The notes below the pieces were generated by a model, which saw nothing but the letters and a program-made list of their open reading frames with translations, had not been told where the DNA came from and ran no database searches. Source: JAOPZW01 sp963807305 (lineage in GTDB: Bacteria; Actinomycetota; Thermoleophilia; Solirubrobacterales; Solirubrobacteraceae). From it: a stretch of 64,000 nucleotides of DNA. Below are positions 1 to 8,448 of this stretch, piece after piece. Made by a program: the position numbers and the translations under genes. Position 1 is the stretch's first letter. Each line of letters starts with the position of its first letter. Location of the stretch: contig CAWEBN010000007.1 of assembly GCA_963807305.1 (NCBI GenBank), positions 62,001-126,000 of the forward strand. Direction: 5' to 3'.

Positions 1-169
1 GGCAAGACGGGCTACGGTCACGAACTTCTGTTCCTTCCGCCGAGTGGGCTCCATGAGGAGACCGGCGGTGCAGAGTCGGCGCCCAACGGCGCCATAGCGA
101 CGGCCACCGTTCGCCGCGCCCGATGCCCTGTGCCGCAGGCGGCTGACCGCAAGGAGGAATCGACCTCGC
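1..169. other. Left-edge stretch without a confident gene
   Basis: No gene can be assigned here. The minus strand has an open frame with an ATG at 54 that runs off the window edge (first residues MEPTRRKEQKF), which could be the start of a neighbouring gene, but it is too short to judge. The right part is the leader of the next gene and holds a clear ribosome-binding site, aaggagg, at about 150-156. Confidence 0.3.
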
Positions 170-835
170 ATGAGGCCGCATCTGAACTTGCGCGCCCGTC
201 ACGCCGCCATGGCGCTGGGCGCGCTCTGCTTGGCCATCTCGCTCGCCGCGCTGCCGGGCACGGCGCGCTCGAATGGCACCCCGGCCGGCCACGCTGCCAT
301 CGCGGCCGACATCGCCCCGGGCAAGAGCCGGCTCAACGTGCTGACCGGGCGCCAGGCGTCCGTGCACGGCCGCGTGCTCTCCGGTGCCGCCGGGCGCCCC
401 GCGCTCCTGCAGCGCCGCTCGCGCTCCGGATGGGCGACGATCGACCGGGCCACCACGCGCGCCGGCGGCGCCTTCGGCTTCGCCTTCCGTCCGCAGCAGT
501 CCGGGAGCACCCGGCTGCGCGTGCTCGTCGACGCGGCGCGGCGCGAGATCGGCCGGCTCAACGTCTACCGCCGCGCCTCGGTGTCGTGGTACGGCCCCGG
601 CCTGTACGGCAACAAGCTCTCGTGTGGCGGGCGCCTGGGCCCCGGTACGCTGGGCGTCGCGCACAAGACGCTGCCGTGCGGCACGCGTGTGACCCTGCGC
701 AGGGGCGACCGCGTCATCCGCGTGCGGGTCGTCGACCGCGGCCCGTACGTCGGCGGGCGCGAGTTCGATCTGACGTCCGCCACGCGCGCGAAGCTGCACT
801 TCGGCGGCGCCGGCTCGTTGCTCGTCGCCGGCTGA
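170..835 (+). CDS. RlpA-like double-psi beta-barrel secreted protein
   Basis: The 221-residue protein probably acts outside the membrane on cell-wall glycan. Residues 1-35 form a signal peptide (arginines, then an Ala/Leu core ending near TARS). A beta-rich spacer follows. The last third (about residues 135-215) is an RlpA-type double-psi beta-barrel with WYGPGLYGN, CGG, LGVAHKTLPCGT and the hallmark VVDRGPYVGGREFDLT, including the conserved Asp-Arg-Gly-Pro. In this family the domain is linked to lytic transglycosylase or wall binding; actinobacterial members are mostly uncharacterised. The ATG is preceded by aaggagg. There is no SPOR domain, so E. coli-type septal targeting is not implied. 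Confidence 0.85.
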   Translation: MRPHLNLRARHAAMALGALCLAISLAALPGTARSNGTPAGHAAIAADIAPGKSRLNVLTGRQASVHGRVLSGAAGRPALLQRRSRSGWATIDRATTRAGGAFGFAFRPQQSGSTRLRVLVDAARREIGRLNVYRRASVSWYGPGLYGNKLSCGGRLGPGTLGVAHKTLPCGTRVTLRRGDRVIRVRVVDRGPYVGGREFDLTSATRAKLHFGGAGSLLVAG

Positions 836-880
836 CGCCCGGCCGCGACGCCGTCATGGCCGCCGCGTACGCTCGGGAGG

Positions 881-1975
881 TTGGAGACGCAGCTTCCCGA
901 GCATCCACGGCGGGTCATCGCACACCTCGACTGCGACTCGTTCTATGCGAGCGTCGAGCTGCAGCGCCGTCCCGAGCTGCGCGGCAAGCCCGTCGTCGTG
1001 GCCGGCAGCGGGCCGCGCGCGGTGGTCACCACCGCCAGCTACGAGGCGCGGCGCTTCGGCGTGCACTCGGCCATGTCGGCGGTCCGGGCGCGCCGGCTGT
1101 GCCCCGATGCGATCTTCGTGAGCCCGGACTTCAACGCCTACCGCGAGAAGTCGCGCGAGGTGTGGGCGATCGTGCGCGAGCGCCTGGCCTGCCCGCTGCA
1201 GAACATGTCGGTCGACGAGGCCTATGCAGACGTCACGGCGATCGACAAGCCGCTGCGCGCCCTGCGCGACCTGGTGGCCGAGGTCCGCGACACCACCGGG
1301 ATCATGATCTCGGTCGGCGTCGGGCCCTCGCGCCTGGTGGCCAAGACGGCCAGCGATGCCGAGAAGCCGGCGGGCTTCGTGGTCCTCTCGCGCGAGCAGG
1401 CCTGCGAGCGCTTCGCGGGCGAGCCGGCGCGGCTGCTGCAGGGCGTCGGGCCGCGCACCCAGGAACGGCTGGCCGAGCTCGGCCTCAACACGGTGGGCGA
1501 CCTGCAGGCGGCCGCCACCGAGGAGCTCGTGGCCCGCTTCGGCGAGCGCATGGGACGCTGGCTGAAGCAGTGCGCCTACTTCCACGACACGTCGCCGGTT
1601 CAGGCGCGTGCGGCGGCCAAGAGCCTGTCGAGCGAGACGACGTTCGACGAGGACGTCGAGGACCTCGCCACGCTGGAGGAGACCATCCGCCGGCTGGCCG
1701 CGGACGTCTGCGGCGGCCTGCAGCGGCGCAACATGCGGGGGCGCACGATCGGGATCAAGGTCCGCCTCGACGACTGGACCAACGCCACGCGCGCGCGCAC
1801 GATCGAGGCGTGGACCAACGACCAGGACGCGATCACCACGATCGCGCTCGAGTTGCTGCGCGCGTACGCGCCGGCGCGGCCGGTGCGGTTGCTCGGCGTG
1901 CGCGTGGCGTCGTTCGAGGACGAGGTCGCCGCGCGCCCGTCGGCCCCGGCGGCTCAGCTCGCGCTGGAGGTGTGA
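881..1975 (+). CDS. dinB: DNA polymerase IV (Y-family translesion polymerase)
   Basis: This 364-residue Y-family polymerase copies damaged DNA. The N-terminal HLDCDSFYASVE carries the first catalytic Asp and the steric-gate region, and SVDEAYAD holds the catalytic Asp-Glu pair. A helix-hairpin-helix segment (LQGVGPRTQERL) and the little-finger domain follow. The extreme C-terminus AAQLALEV resembles a beta-clamp-binding peptide. No ATG or GTG lies close upstream of the catalytic motif in this frame, so the start is taken as TTG at 881, right after gggagg. The spacing is too short for an ideal site, so the start is less certain than the identity. Its 3' end overlaps the convergent small gene by 22 bases. 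Confidence 0.93.
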   Translation: METQLPEHPRRVIAHLDCDSFYASVELQRRPELRGKPVVVAGSGPRAVVTTASYEARRFGVHSAMSAVRARRLCPDAIFVSPDFNAYREKSREVWAIVRERLACPLQNMSVDEAYADVTAIDKPLRALRDLVAEVRDTTGIMISVGVGPSRLVAKTASDAEKPAGFVVLSREQACERFAGEPARLLQGVGPRTQERLAELGLNTVGDLQAAATEELVARFGERMGRWLKQCAYFHDTSPVQARAAAKSLSSETTFDEDVEDLATLEETIRRLAADVCGGLQRRNMRGRTIGIKVRLDDWTNATRARTIEAWTNDQDAITTIALELLRAYAPARPVRLLGVRVASFEDEVAARPSAPAAQLALEV

Positions 1976-2229
1976 GGCGAGCCGTCGCCGTCGACGGCGG
2001 GGTCCTCCGCCGCCTTGTCGCCGTGCGGCGACGTGTGGATCTTCGTGTCGGCCTCGGCGAGCGGCTCGTCGCTCTCCGTGGCCGCCGCGACACGGCTGTG
2101 GAGCTTGTCGCGCAGCTCATCGGGGTCGTATTCGGTGTGGTCGCGGCGGTTGCGGGCGACGACCACGCCGGTGGCAGCGGTCACGCCGGCCACGCCTGCG
2201 AGGCCGACAATCTTCCAGGGCACCTTCAT
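1954..2229 (-). CDS. Small single-span membrane protein, unknown function
   Basis: This 91-residue protein begins MKVPWKIVGLAGVAGVTAATG, giving one N-terminal membrane segment of about 20 residues. A charged, disordered acidic tail follows (YDPDELRDKLHSR, then Glu/Asp-rich sequence). The start ATG at 2229 places the hydrophobic stretch right at the N-terminus; a longer frame upstream adds nonsense-like residues. It lies tail-to-tail with dinB and is divergent from the next gene. No function is recognised. Such short single-span proteins with acidic tails are common in Solirubrobacterales, but that comparison is from memory. Confidence 0.6.
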   Translation of the reverse strand: MKVPWKIVGLAGVAGVTAATGVVVARNRRDHTEYDPDELRDKLHSRVAAATESDEPLAEADTKIHTSPHGDKAAEDPAVDGDGSPHTSSAS

Positions 2230-2264
2230 GGGTGCGTAAGTTACCGACCGTGACCGGAACGGAG

Positions 2265-2984
2265 ATGTCCCTGGAGGAGGCGATCGCCGTTGCATCCACC
2301 GGCGACGTGTGGCTGTTCCGCGGCGCGTCGGTCGCCGACTTCGCCATCCGGACGGTCACCAACGCCCCGGTCAACCACGTCGGCATGGTCGTCGCGCTCG
2401 ACGATCTCCCGCCGCTGCTGTGGCACGCCGAGCTGGGACGCTCGCTGCCCGACGTGTGGACCGGCGAGCACCAGCGCGGCGTCCAGCTGCACAAGCTCGC
2501 CGACGCCGTCACCACGTGGAAGCACCGCTACGGCCAGCGCGGCTGGGTGCGCCAGCTGGAGGGCACCATCGAGCGCGAGCACGAGGACCGGCTGATGGAG
2601 GTCATCCAGCAGCACAACGGGCGCGCCTTTCCGACGACGATGGGCCTGGCCGGCCAGTGGGCGAAGGGCCGCGTGCGGCGCAAGCCCCAGCAGTCGCTGG
2701 AGGCGATCTACTGCGCCGAGCTGGTGGCCACCACCTACCAGGCCATGGGCCTGCTCCCCAGCGAGCGGCCGCCCAGCTGGTACGACCCCGGGCGGTTCTG
2801 GAGCGGCGACCACCTCGAGCTCGTGCCGCCCTTCGCGCTCGGCGGCGAGATCGCGGTGTCGGTACCCGATCCGCCCGAGGAGGAGAACGCCGGGCCGGAT
2901 CCGGAGGCCACCCAGGAGGTCGGGAGCAGCGACGGCCGCTCCATGCCGCGCCTGCGCCTGCCAGGGCGCCGACGGCCGGGGTGA
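2265..2984 (+). CDS. Permuted papain-fold (YiiX/YebB, NlpC/P60-like) protein
   Basis: The 239-residue protein matches the circularly permuted papain fold. The early GDVWLFRG strand and NHVGMVVAL carry the candidate catalytic His, and the late IYCAELVATTYQAMGLL carries the candidate nucleophile Cys. In permuted members the His precedes the Cys, as here. Known relatives act as amidases or peptidases on lipids or peptidoglycan; the substrate here is unknown. There is no signal peptide, so action is probably cytoplasmic. Start choices are ATG 2265 or in-frame GTG at 2250 or 2232; none has a good ribosome site. Its stop overlaps the start of the next gene (GTGA), so the pair is probably translationally coupled. 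Confidence 0.7.
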   Translation: MSLEEAIAVASTGDVWLFRGASVADFAIRTVTNAPVNHVGMVVALDDLPPLLWHAELGRSLPDVWTGEHQRGVQLHKLADAVTTWKHRYGQRGWVRQLEGTIEREHEDRLMEVIQQHNGRAFPTTMGLAGQWAKGRVRRKPQQSLEAIYCAELVATTYQAMGLLPSERPPSWYDPGRFWSGDHLELVPPFALGGEIAVSVPDPPEEENAGPDPEATQEVGSSDGRSMPRLRLPGRRRPG

Positions 2985-4186
2985 GCCCGGACCGCGGTCG
3001 GGGCGCGCGGGAGGCCGTCCCCGATGCACCTCGCGCGCGGCCGTGGCTGCGCCCGCCGGCGCTGCGCATGCCGGCCGACGGCGAGGGCGACGAGCGCCAC
3101 GCGTCGTGGCTCGAGCTCTTCTTCGACCTCGTCTTCGTCGTGGCGATCGCCCAACTGGCCCAGGAGCTCGCCCGCGATCACAGTCTCGGCGGCTTCGCGA
3201 TCTTCGCCGGGCTCTACCTGCCGGTGTTCATCGCCTGGCAGGGCTTCACCTTCTACGCCGACCGCTTCGACAGCGACGACGTCCTCTTCCGGGCGGTGAT
3301 GCTCGCGGCGATGCTGGCCATCGCCGCGCTCGCCGTCCAGATCCCCGACGTCGCCGCCGGCCGCCACGACGCCGGGTTCGTCGTGGCCTACGTGACCCTG
3401 CGCTCGCTGCTCGTGGCGCTCTACCTTCGCGCGTGGCCGCACGCCGTGGCGGCCCGTCCGCTGATCGCGCGCTACGCCGGCGGCTACTCGCTCAGCATCG
3501 CGCTGTGGCTGCTCTCGCTGCTCGTCGATCCGCCGCTGCGTTACGTGCTCTGGGGCGTGGGGCTCGCGATCGAGTACGCGATGCCGGTCGTGGCCCAGCG
3601 CATCCACGCACGGATCCCGGTGGACCCCAGCCACGTTCCGGAGCGCTTCGCGCTCTTCACGATCATCGTCCTGGGCGAGTCGGTCGTCGCGGTGGCGCTC
3701 GGTACCGCCGACGAGGACTGGCGCGTGGCATCGGCGCTGACCGCCGCCCTGGGCTTCGTGTCGGTCGCCTGCCTGTGGTGGGTGTACTTCGATCGCGGTA
3801 TGGCGGGCGGCCTCAGCAGCGCCACCGGGTCGATGCAGATCTACACCCGCATCCACATCCCGCTCCTGGCCGCGCTCACGGCGGTCGGGGCCGGGGTGCA
3901 CATGCTCATCCAGGAGGCGGCGACGGGAACCACGCAGGCTGGGGCCGCCTGGGCGCTCGACGGCGGCGCGGCGCTCTTCCTGGTGTGCCTCACCGTCGCC
4001 CAGCACGCCACCGACCGCGGTGCCGGCGCGCGGGCGGCGCGGGCGCTGGCGGGGATCGGACTCGTGGTCCTCGCCGCGCTGGCGGGGGCGCTGACGCCGG
4101 TGAGCCTCGTGGCGTGTTCGGCGGCGGCGCTGCTCGCGCTCGTCGTCTACGAGATCCGGCTCGGACTGGCCGAGCAGGACGCCTAG
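2981..4186 (+). CDS. Low temperature requirement protein A (LtrA) family membrane protein
   Basis: This is a 401-residue multi-pass membrane protein. The family signature is near the N-terminus: HASWLELFFDLVFVVAIAQL, followed by about ten hydrophobic segments and the conserved ERFALFTIIVLGESV motif in the middle. LtrA was named for growth of Listeria at low temperature; the molecular role is unknown. The start is GTG 2981, overlapping the TGA of the upstream papain-fold gene by four bases (GTGA). The stop shares a CTAG with the convergent aminotransferase gene. The first 25 or so residues are charged and probably cytoplasmic. Confidence 0.85.
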   Translation: MSPDRGRGAREAVPDAPRARPWLRPPALRMPADGEGDERHASWLELFFDLVFVVAIAQLAQELARDHSLGGFAIFAGLYLPVFIAWQGFTFYADRFDSDDVLFRAVMLAAMLAIAALAVQIPDVAAGRHDAGFVVAYVTLRSLLVALYLRAWPHAVAARPLIARYAGGYSLSIALWLLSLLVDPPLRYVLWGVGLAIEYAMPVVAQRIHARIPVDPSHVPERFALFTIIVLGESVVAVALGTADEDWRVASALTAALGFVSVACLWWVYFDRGMAGGLSSATGSMQIYTRIHIPLLAALTAVGAGVHMLIQEAATGTTQAGAAWALDGGAALFLVCLTVAQHATDRGAGARAARALAGIGLVVLAALAGALTPVSLVACSAAALLALVVYEIRLGLAEQDA

Positions 4187-5328
4187 GAGGAGAGCTCCGC
4201 GACCGCCTCGAGCAGGCGATCGACGTCGTCGCCGTCGTTGTAGGCGACGACCCCGGCGCGCAGGGCGCCATCAGGCTCGAGGCCCAGCCAGCGCGAGAGC
4301 TCCAGGGCGTAGTAGTTGCCGTGCCAGACGGCAACCTCGGCGCGCGCCAGGTGGGCCGCGACGTCGCGCGAGGGATGGCCGTCGACGGTGAACATCACCG
4401 TCGCCGTGCGGTCGCGGGCGGCGCCGTGGACGGTCACGCCGGCGAGCGAGCCCAGCCCTTCGACCATCTGGGCCAGCAGGCGGTCCTCGTGGGCGCGCAG
4501 CTCCTCGCGGTCGAGGCGCTGGACGAAGTCGGCGGCCGCCCGCACGCCGATGAGCGACTCGAAGGGCAGCGTCCCCAGCTCCCAGCGGTCGGGCACCGTG
4601 TCCGGCGAGGGGCGCAGCTTGTCGGGCGACAGGTCGCCCAGCAGCTCGGGGCGCGCCCACAGGATCCCGATGTGCGGCCCGAACCACTTGTAGGCCGAGC
4701 ACGCCAGCGCGTCGCAGCCCAGCGCGGCCACGTCGATCGGGCGGTGCGGGGTGGCGTGCACGGCGTCGACGAAGACGCGCGCCCCGGCACCGTGGGCGGC
4801 CTCGACGATGCCGGGCAGGTCGGGGATCGTCCCCACCGCGTTGGAGGCGGCGGTGACCGCGACCCAGCGCGTGCGTGGCGACAGCACGGCCTCGACGGCC
4901 GCGGCGGGCAGCTCGAGGGTCTCGCGGTCGGGCTCGGCGAAGCGCACCTCGACCCCGGCGCGGGCGGCGGCGATGAGCCACGGTGCGACGTTCGCGTCGT
5001 GGTCCAGGCGCGTGCAGACGATCTCCTCGCCCGCCTGTAGCGACCGGCAGACCGCCGCCGAGAAGCGCATGGTCAGCGCCGTCATCGAGGGGCCGAAGAC
5101 GATGCCCTCCGCCCCGGCGCCCAGCAGCCTCGCGACCGAGGCGCGGGCGTCGGCCACCAGCGCGTCGGTGCGCTCGGCCGCCAGGAAGGCGCCGCCGTGG
5201 TTGGCGGAGTGGCCCGAGCGCATCCAGGCCGCCATCTCCTCGATGGCGTCGTCGACCATCTGGGTTCCGGCGGCACCATCGAGGCGGGCCCAGCCGTCGT
5301 TGAGACCGGGGAAGCGGGTGCGATGCAT
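4183..5328 (-). CDS. Cysteine desulfurase-like class V aminotransferase
   Basis: This 381-residue PLP enzyme has the fold of SufS/NifS proteins. SAYKWFGPHIG contains the PLP-binding Lys, FVDAVHATPH the Asp and His that contact the cofactor, and LDGAAGTQ the N-terminal substrate loop. The sequence resembles the 'cysteine desulfurase-like' subfamily rather than IscS or SufS. No clear active-site Cys loop is visible near residues 320-350, and no suf genes are nearby, so a desulfurase role is not assured. The start ATG 5328 (MHRTRFPGL) is preferred over the longer frame because the conserved region begins directly after it. Confidence 0.78.
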   Translation of the reverse strand: MHRTRFPGLNDGWARLDGAAGTQMVDDAIEEMAAWMRSGHSANHGGAFLAAERTDALVADARASVARLLGAGAEGIVFGPSMTALTMRFSAAVCRSLQAGEEIVCTRLDHDANVAPWLIAAARAGVEVRFAEPDRETLELPAAAVEAVLSPRTRWVAVTAASNAVGTIPDLPGIVEAAHGAGARVFVDAVHATPHRPIDVAALGCDALACSAYKWFGPHIGILWARPELLGDLSPDKLRPSPDTVPDRWELGTLPFESLIGVRAAADFVQRLDREELRAHEDRLLAQMVEGLGSLAGVTVHGAARDRTATVMFTVDGHPSRDVAAHLARAEVAVWHGNYYALELSRWLGLEPDGALRAGVVAYNDGDDVDRLLEAVAELSS

Positions 5329-5357
5329 GGCAGCGGACCCTAGTACCGTGCCGCGCC

Positions 5358-6158
5358 ATGCCACAGGCCGCCATCGACGAGATCTCGCTCTACTACGAGC
5401 GCCGCGGCGCCGGCGCGCCGGTGCTCCTCATCCAGGGCATGAGCGGGACGCACCTGGCCTGGGGCGACGCGTTCCTCGCCGGCCTCGGCGACGACCTCGA
5501 CGTGGTGGCCTACGACCATCGCGGGGTCGGGGACTCCACGCCGCAGTCCGACGCGTTCACCATCGCCGAGCTCGCCGACGACGCCGCGGGGCTGCTCGAC
5601 GACCTCGGCTGGGACACCGCGCACGTCTTGGGGATCTCGATGGGCGGCATGGTGGCCCAGGAGCTCGCGCTGCGCCACCCGCAGCGGATCCGCACGCTGG
5701 TGCTCGGGTGCACGTATCCCGGCGGCGCGGAGGGGCAGCTGGCCGACCCGGCCCTGATCCAGGAGCTGGCCGCCGCGCTGCTGTCAGGCGACCGCGAGCG
5801 CGCGCTGCGCGTGGGCTTCGCCGCCAACCTGTCGAGCGCACACGTGGCCGACCCGGACAACTGGGAGCCGTTCGAGGCGATGGCCACGGCCGCGCCGGTC
5901 GCCGTGCCGGTGATCATGCTCCAGATGCAGGCGGTCATGGCCCACGACACGATCGCGCGCCTGGCCTCGATCGCCGCGCCGACCCTCGTCGTCCACGGCA
6001 CGGAGGACCGCATGCTGCCGGTCGTCAACGGCGAGTTCATCGCCCGCGCGATCCCGCATGCGCGCCTCGAGCTGCTCGAGGGCGTCGGGCACATGTTCTG
6101 GTGGGAGCAGCCCGAGCGCAGCGCGGCGCTCGTGCGCGCGCACGTTCTGGGCGGCTAG
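5358..6158 (+). CDS. Alpha/beta hydrolase (enol-lactonase-like)
   Basis: This 266-residue alpha/beta hydrolase has the nucleophile elbow GISMGGMVAQELAL (Ser at about residue 96), an oxyanion region near LLIQGMSGTHLAW, a candidate acid in HGTEDRMLP and the catalytic His in GVGHMFWWEQP. The arrangement resembles 3-oxoadipate enol-lactonases and general esterases. It is divergent from the aminotransferase gene and its stop TAG shares a CTAG with the convergent thioredoxin gene. The substrate cannot be read from sequence. Confidence 0.8.
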   Translation: MPQAAIDEISLYYERRGAGAPVLLIQGMSGTHLAWGDAFLAGLGDDLDVVAYDHRGVGDSTPQSDAFTIAELADDAAGLLDDLGWDTAHVLGISMGGMVAQELALRHPQRIRTLVLGCTYPGGAEGQLADPALIQELAAALLSGDRERALRVGFAANLSSAHVADPDNWEPFEAMATAAPVAVPVIMLQMQAVMAHDTIARLASIAAPTLVVHGTEDRMLPVVNGEFIARAIPHARLELLEGVGHMFWWEQPERSAALVRAHVLGG

Positions 6159-6898
6159 TACAGAGCGGCCGCCAGCCGGCGGCGCGCGTCGCGCGCGAGC
6201 GGGTGGTCGACGCCCAGCTCGTCCAGCGCGCCCACGACCACGCGGCGCACGTCGTCCTTGTGGCCGTCGGCCGAGGACAGGGCATCGATGAGGAGGTCGA
6301 CGGCGCGCTCGGTGTCACCCTCGTCGAGGGCCTTGAAGGCCTCGTCGAGGTCGAGGTCGTCGGCCTGCTCGAGGCGCATGCGCGCCGCCAGGCCGTCGGC
6401 GGCGAAGGAGCCGCTGACGTTGGCGAGCAGCGCCAGGGCCTCGTCGGGCTCCCCACGGCGGTGCAGCAGGCCCGCCAGCGGGACCGCGGCGTCGGCGCGG
6501 CCCGGGTCGATCTCGAGGGCGCGCCGCAGCGACGCCTCGTCGCCGTCGGCCACCAGCGCGTCGGCCTCGCTCGGGACGAGGCCGTCGAAGAAGCGCTCGA
6601 CGTTGGCCGGCGGCTGGGCGCCGACGAACTCGTCGACGACGCGGCCGTCCTTGAAGGCCTTGACCGCGGGGATGCCCTGGATGCCGAAGGCCTGCGCGAT
6701 CGACGGGTTGGCGTCGGTGTCGAGCTTGGCCAGCACGACGTCGCCCTCGCGGGCGGCGGCGGCCTTCTCGAGGATCGGCCCGAGGGCGCGGCACGGCGCG
6801 CACCAGTCGGCCCAGAAGTCGACGACGACGGGGGTCGTGCGCGAGCGCTCGATGACCTCCTGCTCGAAGTCCTGCTCGGTGACGTCGATGACGCTCAT
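6155..6898 (-). CDS. Thioredoxin-TPR protein (CnoX/YbbN-like chaperedoxin)
   Basis: The protein has 247 residues. Residues 1-110 form a thioredoxin domain with the redox motif WADWCAPCRAL and the cis-proline region GIQGIPAVKAF. Residues 120-247 are a helical TPR-like region (EASLRRALEIDPGRADAAVPLAGLL and similar helices). This two-part layout is that of YbbN/CnoX, which holds unfolding or oxidised proteins. Both motif cysteines are present, so it may also be an active oxidoreductase. The ATG at 6898 gives the expected thioredoxin N-terminus. It is divergent from the next hydrolase gene. Confidence 0.85.
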   Translation of the reverse strand: MSVIDVTEQDFEQEVIERSRTTPVVVDFWADWCAPCRALGPILEKAAAAREGDVVLAKLDTDANPSIAQAFGIQGIPAVKAFKDGRVVDEFVGAQPPANVERFFDGLVPSEADALVADGDEASLRRALEIDPGRADAAVPLAGLLHRRGEPDEALALLANVSGSFAADGLAARMRLEQADDLDLDEAFKALDEGDTERAVDLLIDALSSADGHKDDVRRVVVGALDELGVDHPLARDARRRLAAALY

Positions 6899-6922
6899 GC
6901 GTTCGATGATAGGACTCTTGCC

Positions 6923-7717
6923 GTGGACCTCTACGTCGAGGAGACCGGCGAGGGCATCCCGGTCGTCCTGCTGCACGGGCTGACCGCGACGCACCGCTAC
7001 GTCGTCATGGGCTCGAAGGCCCTCGAGCGCTCCGGGCACCGCGTGATCGCCTACGACGCGCGCGGGCACGGGCGCAGCGATCCGGCGCCCGCGCCGGACG
7101 CCTATCGCTATGAGGACCTCGTGGCCGACCTGGCGCGCGTGATGGACGAGCGCGGGATCGAGCGCGCCGTGCTCGCGGGCGCCTCGATGGGGGCGCACAC
7201 CCTGCTGCGCTTCGCGCTGGAGCAGCCCGAGCGCGCGGCGGCCCTGGTCGTCATCACGCCCGCGTACGACCCCGTCGACAACGACGACCCGGGGCGCCTC
7301 GCGCGCTGGGACGCGCTGGCCGACGGCCTGCGCAGCGGGGGCGTGGAGGGCTTCGTCGAGGCCTACGGCGACCCCGGCGTGCCCGAGGCTTGGCGCAACA
7401 CGGTCCTGACCGTGCTGCGCCAGCGCCTGAGCGCTCATGAGCACCCCGAGGCGCTGGCCGACGCGCTCAGCGCCGTGCCACGCTCGCGGCCGTTCGCCAC
7501 GCTGCACGACCTGGCCACGATCGAGGCGCCGACGGTGATCGTGGCCGACCGCGACGAGTCCGATCCGGGGCACCCGCTGAGCGTGGGGGAGGACTACGCA
7601 CGCGTCATCCCCGGCGCGCGGCTCGTGGTGGAGGAGCCGGGCCGCTCGCCGATCGCGTGGCAGGGCGGCCAGTTGTCGAAGCTCATCGCGGAGGTCGCCG
7701 TGGGGGCGGAGCGCTAG
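6923..7717 (+). CDS. Alpha/beta hydrolase
   Basis: This 264-residue alpha/beta hydrolase begins at GTG 6923. It has VVLLHGLTATHRY as oxyanion region, AYDARGHGRSD, the nucleophile elbow AGASMGAHTLLRF (Ser at about residue 95) and a late strand TVIVADRDESDPGHP that could supply the acid and His. The usual C-terminal GHxP histidine loop is not obvious: the equivalent region reads EEPGRSPIAWQGG, so the catalytic His may be the one in DPGHP. It is divergent from the thioredoxin gene, with only about 24 bases between the starts, which suggests leaderless or nearly leaderless mRNAs. Confidence 0.75.
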   Translation: MDLYVEETGEGIPVVLLHGLTATHRYVVMGSKALERSGHRVIAYDARGHGRSDPAPAPDAYRYEDLVADLARVMDERGIERAVLAGASMGAHTLLRFALEQPERAAALVVITPAYDPVDNDDPGRLARWDALADGLRSGGVEGFVEAYGDPGVPEAWRNTVLTVLRQRLSAHEHPEALADALSAVPRSRPFATLHDLATIEAPTVIVADRDESDPGHPLSVGEDYARVIPGARLVVEEPGRSPIAWQGGQLSKLIAEVAVGAER

Positions 7718-7769
7718 GCCCCGCCCCCCTCGGCTTGTCGCGGCCGGGCATGCGCCCGCCGTCACGTGC

Positions 7770-7786
7770 ACGGGCGCAGCGCCCGT
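7770..7786. terminator. Hairpin between convergent genes
   Basis: ACGGGCG, a 3-base loop, then CGCCCGT form a perfect 7-bp stem between the stop codons of the convergent hydrolase and YxFxxD-protein genes. No T-tract follows on either strand, so it is only a plausible bidirectional terminator. Confidence 0.4.
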
Positions 7787-7818
7787 CCTCCTCCGCGGCT
7801 TTCAGGTGCCGAGCAGTC

Positions 7819-8277
7819 TCAGCTGCCCTTCTTCTCGATCTTCTTGCCGTTGGTGCCGACGACGTACCATTCGGCGCCGAAGGCGTCGAGGCCCTCGCCC
7901 TTGGTCGCGCCGACCTTGTTCGCGTCGCCCTTGAACCTGTAGAGCGGGTGCTTGTTGTAGGTCACCTGCGTGGTGCCGTCGGAGCGCTTCGTCGTGCCCA
8001 GCAGCGAGGACTTCACACCGCCGCTCGCCATCGGCTTGCCCTTGGTCAGCAGCGGTGGCCAGTTCGCGGCGCATGCACCCGAGCATGCGCTCTTGCCGTT
8101 CTTGTCCTTCTCGAACAGGTACAGCGTCTGGCTGCTGCCGTTGACGAGGATCTTGCCGAGCGACACGCTGCGCGTCTTCACGCTGGCGGGCTTGGTCGGT
8201 GCGGTGGCCGCCACCGCGGCCACGGCGCCGGTGGCGCCGAGCACGAGGACGATCGCAACTGCCATCAGGCGCTTCAT
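7819..8277 (-). CDS. Secreted protein with Yx(F/W/Y)xxD motif (COG4315-like)
   Basis: This 152-residue exported protein has a signal peptide of about 26 residues (MKRLMAVAIVLVLGATGAVA). The mature part has TLYLFEKDKNGKSACSGACAANWPPLL, in which YLFEKD fits the Yx(FWY)xxD repeat motif and two Cys sit in CSGAC. A second copy appears as PLYRFKGDANK, also Y-x-F-x-x-D. The family is called a lipoprotein, but no lipobox Cys is seen, so this member is probably soluble or surface-associated. ATG 8277 is chosen because aggaggg lies about 7 bases upstream; another ATG six bases earlier sits too close to that site. Confidence 0.8.
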   Translation of the reverse strand: MKRLMAVAIVLVLGATGAVAAVAATAPTKPASVKTRSVSLGKILVNGSSQTLYLFEKDKNGKSACSGACAANWPPLLTKGKPMASGGVKSSLLGTTKRSDGTTQVTYNKHPLYRFKGDANKVGATKGEGLDAFGAEWYVVGTNGKKIEKKGS

Positions 8278-8381
8278 GAACATCCCTCCTGGCTGAGCCG
8301 GACCTCGGAGCGGGAGAGAGGGCCCGGGTCTTCGAAACAAGGACGCCGGGCGGCGCGACATCCTTCCCATGTCTGCCACGT

Positions 8382-8420
8382 GCGCTGCTGCTTGACAGCA
8401 GCGCGAACACGGGTGAGAGT
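8382..8420 (+). promoter_or_regulatory. Promoter with overlapping 9-bp inverted repeat
   Basis: TTGACA at 8392-8397 and GAGAGT at 8415-8420 are spaced 17 bases and precede the SnoaL-like gene. The -35 lies inside a perfect inverted repeat, GCGCTGCTG (8382-8390) and CAGCAGCGC (8396-8404) with a 5-base centre. That placement suits a repressor operator. The regulator is not identified. Confidence 0.45.
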
Positions 8421-8448
8421 GTCGGCCACGGAAACCAGGAGGTGGGTC

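Noticed and set aside
1..54. Possible start of a minus-strand gene running off the left edge
   Set aside because: Only 18 codons are visible and no ribosome site is clear.
4751..7717. Very long open frames of about 1000 codons on the plus strand here and at 8442-11534, 25452-29099 and 40692-44750
   Set aside because: They cross several well-supported genes in other frames and are rich in Arg, Ala, Gly and Pro, as expected for non-coding frames in GC-rich DNA. Only their parts matching real genes were kept.
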